Under the pieces are notes generated by a model. That model worked only from the letters and a program-made list of their open reading frames with translations, searched no databases and was not told where the DNA came from. Of a stretch of DNA of 18,418 nucleotides, positions 1-7,141 are shown piece after piece (positions within the stretch are counted from its first letter, which is position 1; each line of letters begins with the position of its first letter). This DNA comes from Chloroflexota bacterium (GTDB taxonomy: Bacteria; Chloroflexota; Dehalococcoidia; Lucifugimonadales; UBA3495): positions 1 to 18,418 of the forward strand of contig JADFQT010000008.1 in assembly GCA_022561675.1 (NCBI GenBank), in the 5' to 3' direction. Made by a program: the position numbers and the translations under genes.

Positions 1-2
1 TG

Positions 3-659
3 GTTCCCTTGCCGGAGCAGATGGAGTTTTCCACGGGAGCAGCGACCATGCTGCAGGCTATGACGGCGCATTTTCTGACATTTGGCATAACCCAGTTGCA
101 TTCAGGGGACCGGGTTCTGGTTCATGCCGGCGCGGGAGGTGTGGGACTGCTTTTGATCCAGATGCTCAAGCGGGTGGGAGCGCAGGTCTTCGCCACCGTG
201 TCTACCGAAGCCAAGGCGGACTTGGCCCGGGAAGCCGGGGCCGACTCCGTCATTCTCTATACCCAGCAAGACTTTGAACAGGAAATTCAAAAGAGCACTG
301 AGGGGAAGGGTTTGCGGATGGTGTTTGACGCCGTCGGCCAGACCACCTTTCTCAAGAGCATCAGCTGTTTGGGGCGAAGGGGCCACATGGTCCTCTACGG
401 ACAGGCCAGCGGGCCGGTTCCGCCCTTCGACTCCGGCCTGCTTCGCAGCGGCTCCCGTTTCTTGACCCGCCCTAGTCTGGGCGACTACACCGCCACCCGG
501 GAAGAGCTGCTGTGTCGAGCCGACGAAGTCCTCGGATGGGTGGGCTCAGGAGAGCTAAAGCTACGGATTGGGCTGACCCTTCCCCTGTCCGAGGCGGCGG
601 AGGCCCACCGGCAGCTGGAAGGAAGAGAAACCACCGGAAAAATTTTGCTGATGCCCTAA
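3..659 (+). CDS. Quinone oxidoreductase (zinc-type MDR superfamily), 5' part missing
   Basis: This is the C-terminal part of a medium-chain dehydrogenase/reductase of the NADPH:quinone oxidoreductase (QOR) type, which reduces quinones or activated alkenes with NADPH in the cytoplasm. The reading frame is open to the window edge. The first visible residues (VPLPEQMEFSTGAATMLQAM) match the segment just before the Rossmann domain, so about one third of the protein lies outside the window and the TTG at 9 is not a real start. The nucleotide-binding motif AGAGGVG falls about residues 41-47 after that TTG. The C-terminal LSEAAEAHRQLEGRETTGKI is the standard QOR ending. No zinc-ligand cysteines are seen in this part. 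The stop is followed by the trp leader, so it is probably a separate transcription unit. The substrate cannot be told from sequence. Confidence 0.88.
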   Translation, partial: VPLPEQMEFSTGAATMLQAMTAHFLTFGITQLHSGDRVLVHAGAGGVGLLLIQMLKRVGAQVFATVSTEAKADLAREAGADSVILYTQQDFEQEIQKSTEGKGLRMVFDAVGQTTFLKSISCLGRRGHMVLYGQASGPVPPFDSGLLRSGSRFLTRPSLGDYTATREELLCRADEVLGWVGSGELKLRIGLTLPLSEAAEAHRQLEGRETTGKILLMP

Positions 660-743
660 GCCGGAGACCCCGGTGGCTTTCGAGCGCCGCCTGGCACTGA
701 CCCGCCACCCCTCAGCAACATTCTTATGAGTCCATTCGCGGCC

Positions 744-773
744 TTGACACCGCCGAGAAGCCGGTTCTATACT
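744..773 (+). promoter_or_regulatory. Sigma70-like promoter of the trp leader
   Basis: A perfect -35 hexamer TTGACA (744-749) is separated by 18 nt from TATACT (768-773), a 5/6 match to the -10 consensus. Transcription would begin near 780, just ahead of the first T-box stem. This is the only strong promoter-like pair before trpE, so I assign it to the T-box/trpE transcript. The placement is inferred from sequence only. Confidence 0.7.
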
Positions 774-794
774 CCCAACACATCGCTAAATCCT

Positions 795-1189
795 AAAGGC
801 ATTGAAGGGGATTAGTAGGCTTCGAGCGGGGCCCAGAGAGCCGGGACGGGTGGAAACCGGCGCCAAGCGCGGAAGCACGAATGGACCCCGGAGCCGCCGG
901 CTGAAAGCGCACGGCACCCTGGTTGGACGTTGGGGCTGCACGCTAGTAGGTTGGGCCGGAAGGGCACCGTTATCGGCCCGCGGCAAGGGGAGACCAGGTA
1001 GACGAAGGGATCCTTTGCCGGTAGAGATGCCGACCAAGCCTTGTCTACCTAAACCAAACCAAAGGTGGGACCCCAGAGAGATATATCCAAACTCTGCGGG
1101 TTTCACCTGGGTGTTAGTTTAGAATTAGCGCGGCCGGTAAATAGGGTGGCAACACGGCTAAGGCCCGTCCCTGGTGGACGGGTTTTTTT
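795..1189 (+). promoter_or_regulatory. T-box riboswitch leader, tryptophan specifier (UGG)
   Basis: This tRNA-sensing transcription-antitermination leader lies directly upstream of trpE. Near the 5' end is a GATTAGTA-like element (810-817), then a lower helix CGGGG (827-831) with CCCCG (886-890), an AGAGAG element (835-840), a GCCGG/CCGGC hairpin (840-844/857-861), and the specifier context GAATGGACC with UGG (Trp) at 882-884. Further on is an 8-bp stem AGGTAGAC/GTCTACCT (996-1003/1043-1050) and a Stem III-like hairpin (about 1063-1108). The conserved T-box sequence is AGGGTGGCAACACGGC (1143-1158). GCCG (1133-1136) can pair with CGGC (1155-1158) as an antiterminator helix. The bulge UGGC (1147-1150) is complementary to a GCCA acceptor end, as expected for bacterial tRNA-Trp with discriminator G73. 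A terminator follows at 1164-1189. Exact stem boundaries need folding. Confidence 0.9.
1164..1189 (+). terminator. Rho-independent terminator of the T-box
   Basis: CCCGTCC (1164-1170) pairs perfectly with GGACGGG (1176-1182) across a 5-nt loop, followed by seven T (1183-1189). It begins right after the conserved T-box sequence. In T-box logic, binding of uncharged tRNA-Trp stabilises the upstream antiterminator and prevents this hairpin. Confidence 0.9.
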
Positions 1190-1352
1190 GTGTCAGGTTC
1201 CACCCGCGACTGGCGTGGATAGCCAATCTTGCCACAAGAGTCCGGGTCAAGAGGCGTGGCGGCAACTAAACTAATGCCAAGATTAAGAACGCAGGGTTGG
1301 CATGGTGGTCCATGTAGATACCACCTGGGCTTTGCAATAGGAGTTGTGGCGA

Positions 1353-2834
1353 ATGCTGTACCATCCAACTTTGGAAGAGGTTAAGGCCCAAGCGGACCAG
1401 GGTAATCTGATACCGGTGTACCGGTCGATTAACGCCGATTTGGAAACGCCGGTTTCCGCCTACCTGAAAGTTGCCCGTCCGCCCTACTCCTTCCTGCTGG
1501 AAAGCGTGGCCGGCGGCGAGCGCATCGGCCGCTACAGCTTCATTGGCACCGAACCCTATCGGGTCTTGAAAACCGGACCGGGCCAGGAATATGGGGAGGT
1601 CGACCCCTTGACCCTGGTCCAGGCGGAGATGGACCAATACCGGTTGATCCCCGTGCCCGGATTGCCCCGTTTCCACGGAGGCGGGGTCGGGTACCTGGCT
1701 TACGACACCATTCATTACTTCGAGCCCAGGGTGCCGTCAGTGCCCGTGGACCCCCTGGGTTTGCCCGAGTCGGTGTTCATGTTCGCCGACACTTTGCTGG
1801 TCTTCGACCATCTGCGTCACGACATAAAGATTGTCAGCCACGTGCGCCTGGACGGCGATGTGGAGCTGGCCTACCGGGAGGCGACGTCCAAAATCGACGA
1901 GTTGGCCCGACGGCTGTCCCAACCGCTGGAGCTGCCGCCAGACCTGCTGCGGGAGTCTCCCCTCCCAGAAAATCAGACGGAAAACCCGATGAAAGCGCCG
2001 GCGGAGGTTAAGTCCAATTTTACCCGGACCCAGTACCACCGGGCAGTAGAAAAGTGCGTGGAATATATCTATGCCGGGGATGTAATTCAGGTAGTCAACT
2101 CTCAGCGTTACTCGCGCCAGACCTGGGTTCACCCCTTCCAGATATATCGCTCCTTGCGGGGCGTAAACCCCTCCCCTTACATGTACTATTTGAACCTGGA
2201 CGATTTTCAGATAGTGGGCGCGGCCATCGAAACCGTGGCCCAGGTGGAGGACGGCATCGTGGCCACCCACCCCATAGCGGGGACCCGTCCTCGCGGTCAA
2301 ACACCCGAAGAGGAAGCGGCCCTGGCCGAGGAGTTGCAGACCAGCGAAAAGCAGCGGGCCGAGCACATCATGCTGGTGGACCTGGGCCGTAACGACATCG
2401 GCCGGGTCAGCGTGCCGGGCACCGTGTCGGTGACCCAGTTGATGGAAGTGGAGCGCTTCTCCCACGTTATGCACCTGGTATCCCACGTCCAGGGCAAGCT
2501 CAAGCCGGAGCTTACCGTATACGACGCCCTGCGGTCCTGCTTCCCGGCGGGCACGGTGTCCGGAGCGCCCAAAATTCGCGCCATGGAGATCATCGCGGAA
2601 ATTGAGGGGGAGAAACGCGGCCCCTACGGCGGCGCGGTGGGCTACTTCAGCTATTCCGGCAATATGGACACCGCCCTAGTGCTGCGCACCGGCATCTACA
2701 AGGATGGAGTCATGTATATCCAGGCTGGAGGCGGCGTGGTGGCCGACAGTGTGGCGGAGGACGAATACATTGAAACCCAGCACAAGGCGGGAGCGCTCCT
2801 GCGGGCCATTGATCTGGCCGAGGGTCGGGAGTAA
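1353..2834 (+). CDS. trpE: Anthranilate synthase component I (TrpE)
   Basis: TrpE converts chorismate and ammonia, supplied by TrpG, to anthranilate, the first committed step of tryptophan synthesis. The 493-residue product has usual length. The N-terminal domain carries the allosteric Trp-binding signature LLES (residues 48-51), so feedback inhibition by tryptophan is expected. The C-terminal chorismate-binding domain (about 220-490) shows PIAGTRPRG (308-315), LVDLGRNDIGRVS (341-353), FPAGTVSGAPK (397-407), GPYGGAVGY (423-431) and IQAGGGVVADS (456-466). The usual GASPE segment reads GAAIE (289-293), keeping the Glu but not Ser-Pro. I chose ATG 1353 because AGGAG (1339-1343) lies 9 nt upstream; a TTG at 1344 in the same frame would sit on top of it. 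The gene lies about 160 nt beyond the T-box terminator. Confidence 0.95.
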   Translation: MLYHPTLEEVKAQADQGNLIPVYRSINADLETPVSAYLKVARPPYSFLLESVAGGERIGRYSFIGTEPYRVLKTGPGQEYGEVDPLTLVQAEMDQYRLIPVPGLPRFHGGGVGYLAYDTIHYFEPRVPSVPVDPLGLPESVFMFADTLLVFDHLRHDIKIVSHVRLDGDVELAYREATSKIDELARRLSQPLELPPDLLRESPLPENQTENPMKAPAEVKSNFTRTQYHRAVEKCVEYIYAGDVIQVVNSQRYSRQTWVHPFQIYRSLRGVNPSPYMYYLNLDDFQIVGAAIETVAQVEDGIVATHPIAGTRPRGQTPEEEAALAEELQTSEKQRAEHIMLVDLGRNDIGRVSVPGTVSVTQLMEVERFSHVMHLVSHVQGKLKPELTVYDALRSCFPAGTVSGAPKIRAMEIIAEIEGEKRGPYGGAVGYFSYSGNMDTALVLRTGIYKDGVMYIQAGGGVVADSVAEDEYIETQHKAGALLRAIDLAEGRE

Positions 2835-2859
2835 AAATCTATTTCAAAACGACCAATGT

Positions 2860-3049
2860 CATTCCGAAGGAGCGAAGCGACTGAGGAATCTGAATCCTGA
2901 GCCTGTAAAACCTCATGAGTCAGTACGGGAGTTACGCCATAGTCAGTGGCGTCAGGTCCATGTGCCCAAGGATTTTAGACCCCTCGCGAAGCGAGGGGTG
3001 ACATTCCATATCCCCCTTTGAAAAGGAGAACTCCGGGGGATTTGGATCT
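2860..3049. repeat. Cluster of short interspersed palindromic repeats between trpE and the VOC gene
   Basis: The 278-nt gap after trpE has no gene and is built from repeat-like pieces. CATTCC (2868 region) with GAGGAATC downstream bounds a segment containing GGAGCGAAGCGACTGAGG. A perfect 9-bp hairpin with a GAA triloop, ACCCCTCGC/GCGAGGGGT, lies at 2979-2999. It is followed by a TGACATTCC segment like the one that opens the cluster. Then comes an imperfect palindrome ending GGGGGATTTGGATCT (3035-3049). The reverse complement of that end, AGATCCAAATCCCCC, recurs at 12955-12969. The hairpin at 2979-2999 has no T-tract, so I do not call it a terminator, but it could pause polymerase or stabilise a 3' end. 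Confidence 0.7.
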
Positions 3050-3112
3050 CTCAAGTTTAGTAATTGCGTCAAGAACAAATAGTACCGGATCCATGATTGG
3101 GAGGGCAGATCA

Positions 3113-3553
3113 ATGCTGAAATCTTTTTTCCACAGTGGCTTTATTGTTCGGGATGTGGACCAGGCCGTGGAGTTCTACACCAACGTGCTGGGGCTGAAAG
3201 TGGCCATGCGCATGGAACGCCAGGGGGAGTTTATCGACCAGGTATTGGGCTTTTCCGGCGCGCACATCAAGGGCGCATTTGTGGACCTGGGAGATGGGCA
3301 CCAGCTCGAGCTGATCCAGTACCTTTCGCCCGCCAGCGGACCGGGAGGTATCAGCCGCAACGACCTGGGTGCGGCGCACGTCGCCTTCTACGTGGAAGAC
3401 ATCGACCGGTTCTACGCCGAGAAATCCCAGCAGGGTTTGCGCCCCATCAATCCGCCGGCGGAACATCGGGACGAGCAGGGAAAGCTGATCCGCAAGGTCC
3501 TGTATGCCCAGGACCCGGACGGCAACTGGCTGGAATTTGTGGAGCTGCTCTGA
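3113..3553 (+). CDS. VOC / glyoxalase-fold protein between trpE and trpG
   Basis: This is a 146-residue vicinal-oxygen-chelate superfamily protein, related in pattern to lactoylglutathione lyase and other metal-dependent lyases, isomerases and dioxygenases. Two beta-alpha-beta-beta-beta modules are visible (about 4-70 and 85-145). Candidate metal ligands sit in the classical order His7, Glu66, His89 and Glu141, with DPDGNWLEFVEL (134-145) as the typical end. The start ATG follows GGGAGGG (3099-3105). The TGA stop (3551-3553) shares its last base with the ATG of trpG, so the two are probably translationally coupled. It is not a known part of the tryptophan pathway. It could be detoxification, a side reaction on an aromatic intermediate, or a chance insertion. 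The exact reaction cannot be inferred. Confidence 0.9.
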   Translation: MLKSFFHSGFIVRDVDQAVEFYTNVLGLKVAMRMERQGEFIDQVLGFSGAHIKGAFVDLGDGHQLELIQYLSPASGPGGISRNDLGAAHVAFYVEDIDRFYAEKSQQGLRPINPPAEHRDEQGKLIRKVLYAQDPDGNWLEFVELL

Positions 3554-4134
3554 TGCTTCTGTTAATCGACAACTACGACAGCTTTACCTACAATCTCTAC
3601 CAATATCTCTCCGAGCTGGGGGCGGAGGTGGTGACGGTGCGGAATGATAAGATAACCCTGGAGGACGTGGAGGGCATGTCCCCGGAAGGTATCGTGATTT
3701 CACCGGGCCCCTGCACTCCTCGGGAGGCGGGCATATCCAACGACGTCATCCGCCACTTCGGACCCAAGCTGCCGGTGCTGGGGGTTTGCCTGGGGCACCA
3801 ATGCATCGGGGATGTTTACGGGGCCAGGGTGGATCGGGCCGATGAGATAAGGCACGGCAAGACATCCATGGTCAATCACCACGGGGCCGGCGTCCTGGCC
3901 GGCCTGCCCAATCCCTTCGAGGCCATTCGCTACCACTCGCTGGTGGTATATCCGGAAACACTCCCCGATTGCCTGGAAGTGACCGCCTGGACCGATGATG
4001 GCCTGATCATGGGATTGCGTCACAAGGAATATCCGGTGGAGGGAGTGCAGTTCCACCCAGAGTCAATTCTCACCCCGGTGGGCCACGACCTGCTCCGAAA
4101 CTTTTTGGACCGGGTGGGAAGCGCCAGCGGATAA
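3553..4134 (+). CDS. trpG: Anthranilate synthase component II / glutamine amidotransferase (TrpG/PabA)
   Basis: This 193-residue class I glutamine amidotransferase hydrolyses glutamine and passes ammonia to TrpE; in many bacteria the same subunit also serves PabB in folate synthesis. It opens with the diagnostic LLLIDNYDSFTYNL (2-15). The oxyanion segment is ISPGPCTP (49-56), the nucleophile Cys79 lies in GVCLGHQCIG (77-86), and His168/Glu170 lie in GVQFHPES (164-171). Length is normal. The ATG overlaps the VOC stop codon by one base, and no separate ribosome binding site is needed if translation is coupled. The usual downstream partner trpD is absent; a DUF1326 gene follows after 90 nt. No pabB is in the window, so whether it is TrpG only or amphibolic is open. 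Confidence 0.95.
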   Translation: MLLLIDNYDSFTYNLYQYLSELGAEVVTVRNDKITLEDVEGMSPEGIVISPGPCTPREAGISNDVIRHFGPKLPVLGVCLGHQCIGDVYGARVDRADEIRHGKTSMVNHHGAGVLAGLPNPFEAIRYHSLVVYPETLPDCLEVTAWTDDGLIMGLRHKEYPVEGVQFHPESILTPVGHDLLRNFLDRVGSASG

Positions 4135-4224
4135 CAACCCGAGAGGCAACATAGATTTCAAGTCTTTGGTTGGCTAAAAACCGGACCTGAAGTGGAGGTG
4201 AACAAATGCCGAGGAGGATGCGGT

Positions 4225-4833
4225 ATGACTGAATTGAGCGATTACTCTCTGAAAGGAGCGGTGGTGGGAGGTTGTAACTGCGACTGGGGCTGTCCCTGTA
4301 ACTTTGAAGTGGCGCCCAGTCACGGCTTTTGCTATGGCGAGTACGTTTGGTGCATAGAAGAAGGGCACTTGGGTAATGTATCCCTGGATGGGCTCAACTT
4401 TGGCATGTTTTTCCATTCGCCGGCCGCGATACATTTAGGCAACCTAACCGCATTCACCGTCATCGACGAGCGAGCTACGCCCCAGCAAAGGGAGGCTCTG
4501 CAGGCATTAATTGCCGGGGCTCCCCCATTCAACGTCTTCCTCAGTTTGACCAGCAACGATTTGGGAATCAAATTCGCCCCATTCAAGGTGGAGCTGGACG
4601 GTATCCGCAGCAAGATCACCATCGCGGGAATATTCGACCTGGAGCTCACGCCGATGATCAATCCGGTTACCGGCGAGGTGGAATTGGCGACCCTGAACAA
4701 ACCCACCGGATTCACCTCTCAGAGCGCAGATCTATGTTCAACCAATGTGGAACGGCTGACTACCGAGGGCCTCTCCTTCGACAATAGCGGCAATTACGGG
4801 GAGTATGCTCCCTTCCAATATCCCCAATCCTGA
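4225..4833 (+). CDS. DUF1326 family protein with N-terminal CxC-x3-CxC motif
   Basis: The 202-residue product belongs to the DUF1326 family by its N-terminal cysteine signature GGCNCDWGCPCNF, with Cys17, Cys19, Cys23 and Cys25, then Cys36 and Cys43. The cysteine cluster suggests metal binding or thiol chemistry, but the function is unknown. There is no signal peptide or transmembrane segment. The start is set at ATG 4225, because AGGAGG (4212-4217) is 7 nt upstream. A GTG at 4192 in the same frame would add 11 residues, but that stretch includes the Shine-Dalgarno itself. Family members are often found next to a predicted metal-binding membrane protein (DUF2182); no such partner is here. It follows trpG by 90 nt and precedes the MmgE/PrpD gene by 80 nt, so co-transcription is possible. 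Confidence 0.85.
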   Translation: MTELSDYSLKGAVVGGCNCDWGCPCNFEVAPSHGFCYGEYVWCIEEGHLGNVSLDGLNFGMFFHSPAAIHLGNLTAFTVIDERATPQQREALQALIAGAPPFNVFLSLTSNDLGIKFAPFKVELDGIRSKITIAGIFDLELTPMINPVTGEVELATLNKPTGFTSQSADLCSTNVERLTTEGLSFDNSGNYGEYAPFQYPQS

Positions 4834-4913
4834 TGCCCTGAACCACAACGGCAAAAAATAATCAACCTAGCCCAAGCGGCGATTACATCTGGCTACACCA
4901 AGGAGGAAATCAA

Positions 4914-6275
4914 ATGCCTAACCTGGCTGAACAGCTAAGCTCCTACGCCACGTCGCTGCACTACCGGGACCTGCCCGCCGACGTGGTCCACCTGACCAAA
5001 CGCATGATCATCGACACCATAGGGTGCGCCCTGGGTGGCTATACCAGCGAGCCCAGCAAGATAGCCCGGGATCTGGCTGGAACCGTAACCAGCACCCAGC
5101 CGGCCAGCATCATCGGCAGCGGTCAGAGCAGCAGTCCCGACCTGGCGACCTTCGCCAACGGGGTGATGATTCGCTACCTGGACTACAACGACGGGTACAC
5201 CAGCAAGGAATCGGGGCACCCCAGCGACAGCATCGCCGCGGTCTTGTCCGCCACCGAGATGGCCAACGCCGGAGGGCGGCGCGCCATCACCGCCACAGTC
5301 GTCGCCTACGAGGCCTTCTGCCGCATCGGCGATGCCGCTATGCTGAAGTACATCGGCTTCGACCACGTGACCAACGGCTGCATCGCCAGCACCCTCGGCG
5401 CCGCCCGGTCTCTCGGACTTTCGCCGGAGCAGACATTTCAGGCGGTGAACCTGGGAGTCGCTCCCAACATCGCCCTGGGGCAAACCCGGCTGGGCAACCT
5501 TTCTCATTGGAAGGGCTGCGCCTACGCCAACGCCAGCCGCAACGCGGTCTTTGCCACCATGCTGGCCCAACGCGGGCTGACCGGGCCATCGCCCATATTC
5601 GAGGGAGATAGCGGTTTCTTCAAGGCGGTGTCCCACGAGGCCTACGAGTTGGAGCCATTTGGCGGCAACGGGCAGCCCTTCAAGATTGCCGAGTGCAGCA
5701 TCAAGCGCTTCCCCCTGGGGCAATACTCACAAACCGTGGTGCAGGCGGCCCTGCAGGTGCGGGAGCAACTGCCCGACGTCAACGACATCGCTCAGGTGAA
5801 CATCAAAACCCTGCAGAGGGCCATCGACATCATGGCGGGAGACCCAGAGAAGTGGCGCCCCGAAACCCGCGAAACCGCCGACCATAGCATGCCCTATACC
5901 ACAGCAGTGGCCCTGACCTATGGTACGGTGCACCAGGGTCACTTCGACGACCAGTACATCAAGGACCCGAAATTGCTGGACCTGACCAGCCGGGTGAAGG
6001 TGGAGGGCTCAGCCGAGGCCGACCGGCGGGCGCCGGAGGCCATGCTTTGCGAGGTGGAGGTGGTGACCAATTCCGGCCAAAAATACTCCGCCGAGGTGCC
6101 CTACCACAAGGGCCACTACCTGAACCCCATGACCGACGCCGAGGTGGAAGCCAAGTTCCGCTCGCTGGCCAAGGACCTGCTCACCCCCCAGCAGACGGAT
6201 CAGCTGCTGGACCGGCTCTGGCACCTGGAAGAGGTGGAGGACATCCGCGAAGTCTTACGGCTGACGCAGATTTAA
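4914..6275 (+). CDS. MmgE/PrpD family protein (2-methylcitrate dehydratase-like)
   Basis: The 453-residue product has the full length of the MmgE/PrpD family. The best-known members dehydrate 2-methylcitrate, while others isomerise or decarboxylate small di- and tricarboxylates. The large helical N-terminal domain includes RMIIDTIGCALGG (30-42) and the family hallmark YLDYNDGY (88-95), followed by GHPSD (101-105) with the conserved Asp and His region. The C-terminal alpha/beta domain contains KRFPLGQYSQ and the late Met-Pro-Tyr segment. ATG 4914 is preceded by a strong AAGGAGG (4900-4906) at 7 nt. No prpB/prpC or citrate-synthase gene is nearby, so a methylcitrate-cycle role is not supported by context; this family is broad and the substrate is undetermined. 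It converges on the minus-strand module at 6299 with only 23 nt between, and I see no T-rich terminator there. Confidence 0.9.
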   Translation: MPNLAEQLSSYATSLHYRDLPADVVHLTKRMIIDTIGCALGGYTSEPSKIARDLAGTVTSTQPASIIGSGQSSSPDLATFANGVMIRYLDYNDGYTSKESGHPSDSIAAVLSATEMANAGGRRAITATVVAYEAFCRIGDAAMLKYIGFDHVTNGCIASTLGAARSLGLSPEQTFQAVNLGVAPNIALGQTRLGNLSHWKGCAYANASRNAVFATMLAQRGLTGPSPIFEGDSGFFKAVSHEAYELEPFGGNGQPFKIAECSIKRFPLGQYSQTVVQAALQVREQLPDVNDIAQVNIKTLQRAIDIMAGDPEKWRPETRETADHSMPYTTAVALTYGTVHQGHFDDQYIKDPKLLDLTSRVKVEGSAEADRRAPEAMLCEVEVVTNSGQKYSAEVPYHKGHYLNPMTDAEVEAKFRSLAKDLLTPQQTDQLLDRLWHLEEVEDIREVLRLTQI

Positions 6276-6298
6276 GGGAACGCCACGAAGGTCCTGGC

Positions 6299-6619
6299 TT
6301 ATTCGCTAAGGGCCTTCAACAACTCGTCGAGCTCGTTATCTACCTCAAGTGCCATACGTCTGGCCAGTTCATGAAGTTCCCTTAGCTGGTCCTGCCATCC
6401 TATGCCAGGATAATTCCGTCTGGTCATAGAGTCTATGGTCTCTCCAGTCTTATTATTCACCCTAAATATTGGCTGATCCGAATTGTCCAGCTGAATTATC
6501 ACTGAATTTTTGCCGATGACTGCGACGAAAGTTTGCGGGGCCGGAGTGGATTTCCATACTACCCTATTATCTTTGGTGCGCTCGAGCAACTTATTCAGAA
6601 TTTCTGTAACTTCAGCCAT
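6299..6619 (-). CDS. Small soluble protein of unknown function, second gene of a two-gene module
   Basis: I do not recognise this 106-residue protein. From ATG 6619 (MAEVTEILNKLLERT) it has an N-terminal helix, then a beta-rich core with a WKST/FVAVIGKNSVIIQLD pattern (about 22-46), a FRVNNKTGETIDSM turn, and a charged C-terminal helix (RELHELARRMALEVDNELDELL). There is no signal peptide, membrane segment or cysteine pair. The start is placed one nucleotide after the stop of the upstream gene (TAA 6623-6621), with GAGGAA about 10 nt upstream giving likely translational coupling. A GTG at 6637 would overlap the upstream gene. Base composition is lower than the neighbours: 25 of 60 G+C at 6421-6480 against 40 of 60 at 6181-6240, hinting at acquisition from elsewhere. 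Confidence 0.75.
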   Translation of the reverse strand: MAEVTEILNKLLERTKDNRVVWKSTPAPQTFVAVIGKNSVIIQLDNSDQPIFRVNNKTGETIDSMTRRNYPGIGWQDQLRELHELARRMALEVDNELDELLKALSE

Positions 6620-6620
6620 C

Positions 6621-7103
6621 TTAGTCGTCTTCCTCACCTGCGAAGGCGAAACTCGCTAGGTTTTCAAGGCTTACTTGTATATCGTTTAGGACCTCGTTAA
6701 AGCCGCTTGCCTCAGACGGTTGGGAGGCTCCTCTAACCGCTTCATCCACATTGTTCTCGATCACGACCATAAGCGGGATGGCACTTCTGATATCGAATCG
6801 CTGTTTAGCGGAAATGTCGGTCAACCTCGAATCGATATCCGCCAGCATCACTCTGAGGGCCTGATAATGTTCGAGAGAGGCCTCCCACTTGCTGTCCCTA
6901 TGTAGATCTTTCAGACGCTGTATCAGAGCTATAGCCCGCTGAAGATCCGCTATGCTTAGCATCCTGATTACGGCGGCCCGGGCCTCCCGGCTTGCCGTCC
7001 TTGCTTGGGTCGCTCGTAGTATAGCTATGGGAAATCCTATGATGGTGATGACAAGGCTGAGTACTCCGACAAAGCTTCCCCAGTTGTCCAGGAAATAGTC
7101 CAT
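6621..7103 (-). CDS. Membrane-anchored helical protein of unknown function, first gene of a two-gene module
   Basis: This 160-residue protein is not assigned to a family I can name. One N-terminal transmembrane segment spans about residues 8-29 (WGSFVGVLSLVITIIGFPIA), followed at once by Arg30 and Arg34. By the positive-inside rule this puts the rest of the protein in the cytoplasm. Residues 35-150 are almost wholly helix-forming and charged, with patterns such as LQRAIALIQRLKDLHRDSKWE, and could form a coiled coil or helical bundle. The acidic C-terminus ends GEEDD. The Shine-Dalgarno is weak (AGG 3-5 nt before ATG 7103). It is the first gene of a coupled pair with 6299-6619, is AT-richer than its surroundings, and has no mobile-element gene beside it. 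A sensor, scaffold or defence-associated protein are all possible; none is shown. Confidence 0.8.
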   Translation of the reverse strand: MDYFLDNWGSFVGVLSLVITIIGFPIAILRATQARTASREARAAVIRMLSIADLQRAIALIQRLKDLHRDSKWEASLEHYQALRVMLADIDSRLTDISAKQRFDIRSAIPLMVVIENNVDEAVRGASQPSEASGFNEVLNDIQVSLENLASFAFAGEEDD

Positions 7104-7141
7104 TACCTGATTTTATGATACAAGAGAGTACCCTACCGAAT

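Noticed and set aside
1062..1074. Second T-box-like sequence AAGGTGGGACCCC suggesting a tandem T-box
   Set aside because: It fits better as the 5' arm of a Stem III-like hairpin (1063-1067 with 1104-1108), and no terminator follows it.
2979..2999. Terminator after trpE
   Set aside because: The 9-bp hairpin is perfect but has no following T-tract; it is better explained as part of a repeat.
2704..3021. Open frame running from late trpE into the repeat-rich gap
   Set aside because: It overlaps trpE in another frame and continues through palindromic repeats; no ribosome binding site and no protein-like composition.
3097..3552. N-terminal extension of trpG, in frame through the VOC gene region
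   Set aside because: The VOC frame is clearly coding there, and TrpG begins with its diagnostic MLLLIDNYDSFTYN at 3553.
4935..5723. Long minus-strand open frame opposite the MmgE/PrpD gene
   Set aside because: Composition (Gly/Val/His-rich, no motifs) is that of an antisense shadow of a GC-rich gene.
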